From NCBI GenBank assembly GCA_036003705.1, contig DASYSE010000063.1:1-39415 (forward strand): DNA of 39,415 bases. The letters run 5' to 3'. The stretch is from CALGFH01 sp036003705 (GTDB lineage: Bacteria; Actinomycetota; CALGFH01). The notes beneath the pieces are model-generated. The model had not been told where the DNA came from. It ran no database searches and saw only the letters and a list, made by a program, of their open reading frames with translations. Both the position numbers and the translations under genes were made by a program. This document shows positions 33,508-39,415 of this stretch, piece after piece (within the stretch, counting starts at the first letter, position 1; every line of letters starts with the position of its first letter).

Positions 33508-35451
33508 ATGTCCAGACCGGCAGCCGATCGTCTCGTCGCCGACCGCTACGCGCTCAGGGCCCACCTCGGACGCGGAGGGATGGGTGTCGTCTGGCGTGCC
33601 CATGACTCGGTGCTGGGTCGGGAGGTCGCGGTCAAGGAGGTCGTGTTCCCGCCGACGCTGCCCGACGACGAGCGGCGCTCCGCCCAGGCGCGGGTGATGC
33701 GGGAGGCGCGGGCGGCGGCCCGGCTCAACCACCCGAGCGTGGTCACGCTCTATGACGTCGTCCAGGACCACGGCGGCACCTTCATCGTGATGGAGCTGGT
33801 CGACGCGCCGACCCTGGCCGACCTGGTCCGAGCCGAGGGGCCGCTGCCGGCCGACCGGGTGGCCGAGATCGGGCGTCAGGTGGCCAGCGCGCTGGAGGCC
33901 GCCCACCGGGCCGGGATCGTCCCCCGCGACGTCAAGCCGGGCAACGTCATGGTCCCCGAGGCCGGCCCGGCCAAGCTGGCCGACTTCGGCATCGCCTCGC
34001 TCCAGGGCGATCCCCAGCTCACCTCGACCGGGCTGGTGATCGGCTCGCCGTCCTACATGGCACCGGAGCAGGCCATTGGAGAGGAGAGTGGTCCGCCGGT
34101 CGACTTCTGGGCGCTGGGGGCGACCATGTTCTACGCGGTCGAGGGCGAGCCGCCGTTCGACCGGGGGACCTCGATCGCGACCCTGGCCGCCGTGGTCAAC
34201 GAGGAGCCGCGGGCGCCGCGCCTGGCCGGCCCGCTCACCCCGCTGCTCACGGCCCTGCTGGCCAAGAACCCCCAGGCTCGCCCGTCCGGCCCGGAGCTCC
34301 GGGCCGGGCTGGGCCGGCTCGGGCCCGCCATCCGTCCAGCCCCGCCCACCGAGGTCCTCCCCGTCCACGGACCGGGCCGGACCGTTCCGCTGCCCACGGT
34401 TCCGACCCAACCCCCACCCGCCGCCGCCCCGGCCCCCGCCGCCGACCCGACCCCCGCCCCTGGGGGCGAGCCGCCGGCCGGTCCACCACCCGCCGCCCAG
34501 GCGCCGGTGCCCCCACCCGCCGCCGCCCAGGCGCCGCCCACCCTCCAGGAAAAGGCGTCCCCGGTCGGTTCCGGGGCGGGTCCCGACCGTCCGGGGGGCC
34601 CGTTCGCGCCTCCCGCCGTGGCCGCCGCCGAACGGGCGCCCGCGTTCGAACCGGCGCGCGACCCCGCCCCCGGGCCGGCCGACGATCCTGGCGCCGGGCG
34701 GGCGTTGGAGGCGGCGACCGCCGGGCGACCGACCCGGCCGCTGCTGCCGCCGGCGCCTCTGGTCAGCCGCTCCGGGCCCGGCCGGCGGGTCGCCTTGCTT
34801 GCCCTGCTGGTGGTGGCGGGGCTGCTGGCCGTGGTGGTTGCCGTCAACCTGCTGGCAGATGGCGGCCGCGATCCCTCCGCGGGGCCGTCGACCTCGGCCG
34901 CCGGCGCCGCCACCCGGCCGGACGAGACGACCGGACAGGCCACCTCGACCACTGGGGCGTCCGGGACCTCCAGCGCCCCCACCACCGCCGCCGGGGGCGA
35001 GCTGCCCGAGGGCTGGACGGTGTTCACCAACCAGCGCGGCAGCAACCGGGTCGGCGTCCCGCCCGGGTTCAAGGCCCAGACAAGGCAGAGCTTCAACGCC
35101 ACCGTGGTCGAGGAGCAGGGCGGAGCGCGGCGGTTGTTCACCGTGCGGTCCAAGAACCCGGCCAACCCGCTGCCCCAGGCGTCGCGGGACTATCGCGCCG
35201 CCGCCCCCGACAACTTCGACGACTTCCGCGAGGTCCGCTACGAGGAGAACCAGACCTACGCCGGCCGCACGGGGGCGGTGGTGTTCGAGTACGAGGCGGT
35301 CAGGGACGGCCGGCGGGTCCACGTCAGCCACATCAACTTCAAGGGCAGGCAGTGGGGCTACAACGTCGAGTTCATCGTCCCGGTCGACCAGTGGGACGCC
35401 TCCCGGGCCCTTGCCAGCCAGTTCGAGCAGGCGTTCCAGCCGCTCGGGTAG
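33508..35451 (+). CDS. Transmembrane Ser/Thr kinase with PRD catalytic loop
   Basis: A 647-residue Pkn-type kinase. The kinase domain (about 10-270) has the glycine loop LGRGGMGVVW, Lys in VAVKEV, DFG at 159-161 and GSPSYMAPEQ. The catalytic loop is IVPRDVKPGN, so the HRD His is Pro139, while Asp141 is kept. A Pro/Ala-rich linker (275-425) leads to one membrane helix (428-450), a Ser/Thr-rich stalk, and an outer domain (about 498-647) that resembles the Mog1/PsbP-like fold and is paralogous to that of the next gene. It may sense an extracellular ligand, with reduced or altered activity. ATG at 33508 has a TAGGGT 8 bases before it and no ribosome binding site. Confidence 0.88.
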   Translation: MSRPAADRLVADRYALRAHLGRGGMGVVWRAHDSVLGREVAVKEVVFPPTLPDDERRSAQARVMREARAAARLNHPSVVTLYDVVQDHGGTFIVMELVDAPTLADLVRAEGPLPADRVAEIGRQVASALEAAHRAGIVPRDVKPGNVMVPEAGPAKLADFGIASLQGDPQLTSTGLVIGSPSYMAPEQAIGEESGPPVDFWALGATMFYAVEGEPPFDRGTSIATLAAVVNEEPRAPRLAGPLTPLLTALLAKNPQARPSGPELRAGLGRLGPAIRPAPPTEVLPVHGPGRTVPLPTVPTQPPPAAAPAPAADPTPAPGGEPPAGPPPAAQAPVPPPAAAQAPPTLQEKASPVGSGAGPDRPGGPFAPPAVAAAERAPAFEPARDPAPGPADDPGAGRALEAATAGRPTRPLLPPAPLVSRSGPGRRVALLALLVVAGLLAVVVAVNLLADGGRDPSAGPSTSAAGAATRPDETTGQATSTTGASGTSSAPTTAAGGELPEGWTVFTNQRGSNRVGVPPGFKAQTRQSFNATVVEEQGGARRLFTVRSKNPANPLPQASRDYRAAAPDNFDDFREVRYEENQTYAGRTGAVVFEYEAVRDGRRVHVSHINFKGRQWGYNVEFIVPVDQWDASRALASQFEQAFQPLG

Positions 35452-35480
35452 CGGTGATGGCTGCCCGACCCGGTAGCCGG

Positions 35481-35486
35481 TAGCGT
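35481..35486 (+). promoter_or_regulatory. -10 box for a near-leaderless second kinase transcript
   Basis: TAGCGT lies 8 bases before the kinase 2 ATG, the same geometry as at kinase 1. No ribosome binding site is visible. It lies in the 43-base gap after the kinase 1 stop, so the second gene may have its own transcript as well as readthrough. Confidence 0.35.
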
Positions 35487-35494
35487 TCCGGTCG

Positions 35495-37162
35495 ATGGCA
35501 ACTCACGGCGCCGGGCGGCGCGTCGCCGACCGCTACGAGCTCGAGGCCGAGCTCGGGCATGGCGGCATGGGCGTGGTCTGGCGGGCCACCGACACCCTGC
35601 TCGCGCGTCAGGTGGCGCTCAAGGAGGTCGACCTGCCCCGCGGGGTCGACGCCGCCGAGCGGGAGCAGCTGCGGGCCAGGGTGTCGAGGGAGGCAAGGGC
35701 GGCCGCCCGGCTCAGCCACCCGGGGGTGGTCACCGTCTACGACATCGCGCGGCACGGCGGGAGCGACTTCATCGTGATGGAGCTGGTCTCGGCGCCGACC
35801 CTGGAGGACCTGGTCCGCTCCGGCGGGCCGCTGGCCCCGGAGCGGGCCGCCCGACTCGGGCTCGGGCTGCTGGACACGCTGGAGGCCGCCCATCGGGCCG
35901 GCATCGTCCACCGCGACCTCAAGCCGAAGAACGTGATGGTCCGCCAGGACGGCACCACCAAGCTGGCCGACTTCGGCATCGCCTCGATCCAGGGCGACCC
36001 CCGGCTGACCGCGACCGGGCTGGTGGTCGGCTCGCCCGCCTACATGGCGCCGGAGCAGGTCGAGGCGGAAGCGGTCAGCCCGGCCACCGACCTGTGGGCA
36101 CTGGGCGCCACCCTGTGGTTCGCGGTGGAGGGCGAACCGCCGTTCGGCGGCGGCGAGTTCCAGACCATGAGCGCGATCGTCAGCGGCGAGCCGCGCCGAT
36201 CCCACCGCCTCGGCCCCATGGCCCCGGTCCTCGCCCGCCTGCTGGTCAAGGATCCCGCCGGTCGCTCGACCCCGGCCCAGCTGCGTCCCCTGCTGCGCCA
36301 GGTGGCCGCCGGCCGGGGCCGACCGGCCGGCCAGGGGCAGCGGGGCTCGGCCGACACCGGCGGCGCCGTTCCCGCTGGGACCGGCACGGCCACGGCGGGT
36401 GCGGATGACCGTGGCACGGTCGCCTCGGGCGACACCCCACCGGTGCCGAGCCGGGTCCGGCGGCGCCAGGGCGACGCCGGCGGCACGGTCCCGCGGGCGC
36501 CGGCAGGCAGGCGGAGGGCCCGGCGGCTGCCCCCGGTCCCGCCGGTGCCCATGCCGGGGGAGCCGGTCTTCTCCGGCGCCCGCCGGCGCCGTCCCCGGAC
36601 GCCGGTCGTGCTCGCCGCCGTGGCCGTCGTGCTCGCCGGCATGGCGGTCTGGCAGGGCGTCACCCGCGACGACGCCAGGGAGCGGCGCCAGCCGACCGCC
36701 GAGACCAGGCGGCCGGCGGTGCCCGCCAGCTGGCGCAGCTTCCTGGACCCGGACGGGACCTACCGGCTGTCGTTCCCGCCGACCTGGACGCCGACCGACC
36801 GGGGGGCCTTCGTCGATTTCACCGAGCCGGGCGGGGACCGCTTCTTCCGGGTCCAGCCGACCACCGACGGCATGGCCCCGCTGACCGCCCAGCGCAGCCT
36901 CGAGCGCTCGTTCGTGTCCAGGCATCCCGACGACGGCTACCGCCAGCTGCGCCTGGGCCCGACCACCTTCAAGAGCCTGCCGGCGGCCGAATGGGAGTTC
37001 ACCTTCCTCGACGAGGGCCGGCCGACCCGCGGCTACGACCTCACCTTCAACGCCGCCGGCCACCGCCACGCCATCCTGTTCCAGGCCCCGGCCGACCGCT
37101 GGACCGCCTCCCGGGACGAGCTCCAAGCCTTCCTGGTCGGCTTCCGCCCCCACGCCGCCTGA
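35495..37162 (+). CDS. Transmembrane Ser/Thr protein kinase
   Basis: A 555-residue Pkn-type kinase with canonical motifs: LGHGGMGVVW, Lys in VALKEVDL, IVHRDLKPKN with HRD at 139-141, ADFGIAS, GSPAYMAPEQ and DLWALG. A basic, proline-rich linker (270-367) precedes a single helix (about 369-389) and an outer domain (about 410-555) starting PASWRSFLDPDG and containing YRLSFPPTW, like the Mog1/PsbP fold. There are no PASTA repeats. The two kinases align residue for residue through the catalytic domain, so they are a tandem duplication; this copy is likely the active one and might phosphorylate or dimerise with the PRD copy. Confidence 0.93.
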   Translation: MATHGAGRRVADRYELEAELGHGGMGVVWRATDTLLARQVALKEVDLPRGVDAAEREQLRARVSREARAAARLSHPGVVTVYDIARHGGSDFIVMELVSAPTLEDLVRSGGPLAPERAARLGLGLLDTLEAAHRAGIVHRDLKPKNVMVRQDGTTKLADFGIASIQGDPRLTATGLVVGSPAYMAPEQVEAEAVSPATDLWALGATLWFAVEGEPPFGGGEFQTMSAIVSGEPRRSHRLGPMAPVLARLLVKDPAGRSTPAQLRPLLRQVAAGRGRPAGQGQRGSADTGGAVPAGTGTATAGADDRGTVASGDTPPVPSRVRRRQGDAGGTVPRAPAGRRRARRLPPVPPVPMPGEPVFSGARRRRPRTPVVLAAVAVVLAGMAVWQGVTRDDARERRQPTAETRRPAVPASWRSFLDPDGTYRLSFPPTWTPTDRGAFVDFTEPGGDRFFRVQPTTDGMAPLTAQRSLERSFVSRHPDDGYRQLRLGPTTFKSLPAAEWEFTFLDEGRPTRGYDLTFNAAGHRHAILFQAPADRWTASRDELQAFLVGFRPHAA

Positions 37163-37168
37163 ACCTTG

Positions 37169-37282
37169 TCAGCCGACCGCAGGGGCCCCATGCTGCCCGC
37201 GAGTCTCGGTGACCACCACGTCCTCGGCCTCGTGAGGGCCGCCGGTGACCATGGCCAGCTGGCCCACCAAGCGGGTGTAGAT
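37169..37282 (-). pseudogene. Possible remnant of an ECF sigma factor (region 2)
   Basis: The minus strand encodes IYTRLVGQLAMVTGGPHEAE then DVVVTET before a few unrelated residues and a stop. This closely resembles the start of ECF sigma region 2 (xYxRLVGxLxLVTGDxxEAEDVVQEAF). The VQEAF continuation, region 2.4 and region 4 are missing. It lies between kinase 2 and the mutase gene. It looks like a truncated gene; recognition is by a 25-residue match only. Confidence 0.4.
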
Positions 37283-37357
37283 CGCCGCCGGGCCCGGTTC
37301 GTTACGGTCGGCACCGCCAGCGGGTAGGCTGAAAACCACCCTGCGGGAGGTGCGGCG

Positions 37358-38950
37358 ATGGGCGACGGCGACCAGCGATTCACCGAGTCGGGCATCCCGA
37401 TCGAGGTGCTGTACGGAGCCGAGGACCTTGCCGGCTTCGACCCGGGGGCAGCGCTCGGCGAACCGGGGCGCGACCCGTTCACCCGCGGCATCTACCCCAC
37501 CATGTACCGGGGCCGGGTCTGGACGATGCGCCAGTACGCCGGGTTCGGGTCGGCCGCCGAGACCAACGCCCGCTTCCGCTACCTGCTCGACCACGGGCAG
37601 ACCGGCCTCAGCGTCGCGTTCGACCTGCCGACCCAGATGGGCTACGACTCCGACCACCAGATGGCCGCCGGCGAGGTCGGCAAGGTCGGGGTGGCGATCG
37701 ACTCCCTGGCCGACATGCGCCGGCTGTTCGAGGGCATCCCGCTGGACCGGGTGTCGACCTCGATGACCATCAACGCCCCGGCGGCCGTGCTGCTGTTGCT
37801 CTACCAGCTGGTCGGCGAGGAGCAGGGGGTCGACCCGGCGGCCCTCACCGGCACGGTCCAGAACGACGTGCTCAAGGAGTACATCGCCCGCGGCACCTAT
37901 ATCTACCCGCCGGCTCCGTCGCTGCGGATCACCACCGACCTGTTCGCCTACTGCGCCAACCACCTGCCCCGGTTCAACACCATCTCGATCTCCGGCTACC
38001 ACATGGCCGAGGCTGGCGCGACCGCCGTCCAGGAGATCGCGTTCACCCTTTCCAACGCCATCGCCTACGTGCAGGCGGCCGTTGACGCCGGGCTCGCGGT
38101 CGACGCGTTCGGGCCTCGGCTGGCGTTCTTCTTCGTGGCCCGGACGGCCTTGTTCGAGGAGGCGGCCAAGTTCCGGGCGGCCCGCCGCATGTGGGCCGAC
38201 ATCATGGCCACCCGGTTCGGCGCCGAGCACCCCCGTTCGCGAATGCTGCGCTTCCACACCCAGACGGCCGGCGTCCAGCTGACCGCCCAGCAGCCGCTCA
38301 ACAACGTGGTCCGCGTGGCCGTGCAGGGCCTGGCGGCGGTCCTCGGCGGCACGCAGTCGCTGCACACCAACGCCTACGACGAGGCCCTTGCCCTGCCGAG
38401 CGAGGCCGCGGCCAGGCTGGCCCTGCGCACCCAGCAGGTGCTGGCCAACGAGACCGGGGTCACCGACACCGTCGACCCGCTGGCCGGGTCCTATTTCGTG
38501 GAGCGCCTCACCGACGACGTCGAGGCCAGGGCCAGGCAACTGATGGGCAGGGTGGAGGAGCTGGGCGGCGCCGTCGAGGCCATCGAGCGCGGCTTCCAGA
38601 AGGAGGAGATCGAACGGTCGGCCTACGACCAGCTCCGCGCGGTCGAGCGCGGCCAGCGGGTGGTGGTCGGGGTCAACCGGTACGCCGGCGGCGAGGAGGA
38701 GCCGGTCAGCCTGATGCAGCTCGACCCGGCGATCGCCGAGGCCCAGGCCAAAGCACTGGCCGACATCCGGGCCGGCCGTGACCAGGAGGCGGTCAGGGCC
38801 GCCCTCGGCGACCTGCACGACGCCGCCAGGGGCCGCGACAACCTGCTCGTCCCCATGCGGGAGGCGCTACGCCAGCTGGCCACCGTCGGCGAGGTCTGCG
38901 ACGCCCTCCGCGACGTCTTCGGCACCTACCGCCCCCCGGACGCCTTCTGA
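37358..38950 (+). CDS. Methylmalonyl-CoA mutase catalytic (large) subunit
   Basis: A 530-residue TIM-barrel mutase subunit with no C-terminal B12 domain; its partner is probably the 134-residue B12 protein at 4684. Residues matching substrate contacts of the Propionibacterium enzyme are present: Tyr46, Thr48, Arg53, Arg58 and Tyr60 in IYPTMYRGRVWTMRQYAGF, Gln168, Arg178 and His215 (SGYHMAEAGA). Tyr60 and Arg178 (Tyr89 and Arg207 there) indicate methylmalonyl-CoA rather than isobutyryl-CoA, which uses Phe and Gln. ATG with GGGAGG upstream; TAGGCT at 37325 may be a -10 box. MeaB and epimerase are not in the window. Confidence 0.94.
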   Translation: MGDGDQRFTESGIPIEVLYGAEDLAGFDPGAALGEPGRDPFTRGIYPTMYRGRVWTMRQYAGFGSAAETNARFRYLLDHGQTGLSVAFDLPTQMGYDSDHQMAAGEVGKVGVAIDSLADMRRLFEGIPLDRVSTSMTINAPAAVLLLLYQLVGEEQGVDPAALTGTVQNDVLKEYIARGTYIYPPAPSLRITTDLFAYCANHLPRFNTISISGYHMAEAGATAVQEIAFTLSNAIAYVQAAVDAGLAVDAFGPRLAFFFVARTALFEEAAKFRAARRMWADIMATRFGAEHPRSRMLRFHTQTAGVQLTAQQPLNNVVRVAVQGLAAVLGGTQSLHTNAYDEALALPSEAAARLALRTQQVLANETGVTDTVDPLAGSYFVERLTDDVEARARQLMGRVEELGGAVEAIERGFQKEEIERSAYDQLRAVERGQRVVVGVNRYAGGEEEPVSLMQLDPAIAEAQAKALADIRAGRDQEAVRAALGDLHDAARGRDNLLVPMREALRQLATVGEVCDALRDVFGTYRPPDAF

Positions 38951-38962
38951 CAGCTCGGTCCC

Positions 38963-38976
38963 CCGGTAAACACCGG
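38963..38976 (+). terminator. Weak hairpin after the mutase gene
   Basis: CCGGT and ACCGG form a 5-bp stem around AAAC, 12 bases after the mutase stop, without a T-run, and directly before a tandem repeat. Confidence 0.3.
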
Positions 38977-38980
38977 TGCT

Positions 38981-39142
38981 GGCAGGCTCCGCCCTCTGCG
39001 CAACGTCTGGGCTGGGCAAGCTCCGCCCTCTGCGAACGGTCTGGGGTTGGGCGAGCCGCCGTCTGCGAACGGTCTGGGGTTGGGCAAGCTCCGTCGTCTG
39101 CGAACGGTCTGGGGCTGGGCAAGCTCCGTCGTTCTGCGGAGG
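38981..39142. repeat. Imperfect 33-35-bp tandem repeat, about 4.7 copies
   Basis: Units such as GGCAAGCTCCGCCCTCTGCG followed by AACGGTCTGGGGTTG recur at 38981-39014, 39015-39049, 39050-39082, 39083-39117 and partly 39118-39142, with a few substitutions and short indels. Each unit keeps CTGCG-AACG and TCTGGG-TG cores. No spacers, no coding function seen. The array fills most of the gap between the mutase gene and the small membrane gene. Confidence 0.9.
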
Positions 39143-39208
39143 TTGATCCGTATGCCGACCGGGTTACCCGCTCTCGTCATGGTTTCCCGAACGGAGAGGA
39201 GCCGCGCC

Positions 39209-39376
39209 ATGCCCGACGCGCTCGAGTTCATCCTGTACCTGGCCGCCTTCTTCTGCTTCCTGCTGGCCGCCTTCAGCGTCCGAGCCGCCTGGGCCGGCCG
39301 GGTCAACCTGATCGGGCTCGGCCTGGCCTGCTGGGTCTTCATCCCGTTGGTGGCGGCCCTCAGACGAGTGAGCTGA
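39209..39376 (+). CDS. Small (55-residue) membrane protein
   Basis: A short protein with two hydrophobic segments, LEFILYLAAFFCFLLAAFSV and LIGLGLACWVFIPLVAAL, joined by a basic loop. The start ATG at 39209 has GAGAGGAG 8 bases upstream, stronger evidence than the ORF length. I do not recognise a family with certainty; similar tiny two-helix proteins are common in actinobacteria. It follows the tandem repeat and is alone on its transcript as far as the window shows. The last 39 bases of the window carry nothing recognisable. Confidence 0.65.
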   Translation: MPDALEFILYLAAFFCFLLAAFSVRAAWAGRVNLIGLGLACWVFIPLVAALRRVS

Positions 39377-39415
39377 TCCGCCGGCCGCCCAGGTCGAGCG
39401 GTCCGGCGCTGCGGC

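Overview
The window is very GC-rich DNA with GTG and TTG starts, strong GGAGG ribosome binding sites and many 1-4 base start/stop overlaps. The order sucCD, purN-purH, folD, then TCA dehydrogenases resembles the order in Streptomyces and other Actinomycetota. Together with PASTA-less Pkn-like kinases and holin/DUF4235-type small envelope genes, this suggests an actinobacterium, probably outside the well-studied genera. That assignment is inference; no rRNA, tRNA, plasmid or phage structural gene was recognised.

Layout. 1-4.6 kb: SCP2-fold protein, class II fructose bisphosphatase (glpX), CDF metal exporter, double-ACT protein, two small unknown genes and a membrane-anchored Rieske-like protein without cluster ligands. 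4.6-7.2 kb: a probable operon of a stand-alone B12-binding mutase subunit plus sucC-sucD. 7.2-9 kb: three small membrane proteins (RDD, DUF4870-like, DUF2752). 9.1-13.3 kb: one-carbon/purine genes purN-purH-folD-metF. 13.4-21.3 kb: citrate synthase divergent from isocitrate and malate dehydrogenase, a foreign-looking amidase island, then aconitase. 21.3-23.6 kb: siroheme and sulfate assimilation (cobA, precorrin-2 dehydrogenase, cysH). 23.8-25.8 kb: trpS followed by a 2H-phosphoesterase/Nudix fusion. 25.9-29.6 kb: two small envelope genes and an ABC-2 exporter with two ATPases. 29.7-33.2 kb: sdhCDAB on the minus strand. 33.5-37.2 kb: two paralogous transmembrane Ser/Thr kinases. 37.4-39 kb: the catalytic subunit of methylmalonyl-CoA mutase, a tandem repeat, and a 55-residue membrane protein.

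How it fits together. Most of an oxidative TCA cycle sits here (citrate synthase, aconitase, isocitrate dehydrogenase, succinyl-CoA synthetase, succinate dehydrogenase, malate dehydrogenase). Only the 2-oxoglutarate step and fumarase are missing. Both halves of a split methylmalonyl-CoA mutase are present; its product, succinyl-CoA, is the substrate of SucCD, encoded next to the B12 subunit. The most unusual items are the 2H-Nudix fusion, the Rieske fold stripped of its cluster ligands, an ABC pair with complementary degenerate ATP sites, a kinase with HRD changed to PRD beside a normal paralogue, a Crp/GlxR-type palindrome inside the sdh operon, two families of short tandem repeats at gene 3' ends, and small remnants of a sigma factor and an alpha/beta hydrolase. 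No clear-cut new defence or mobile system was found.
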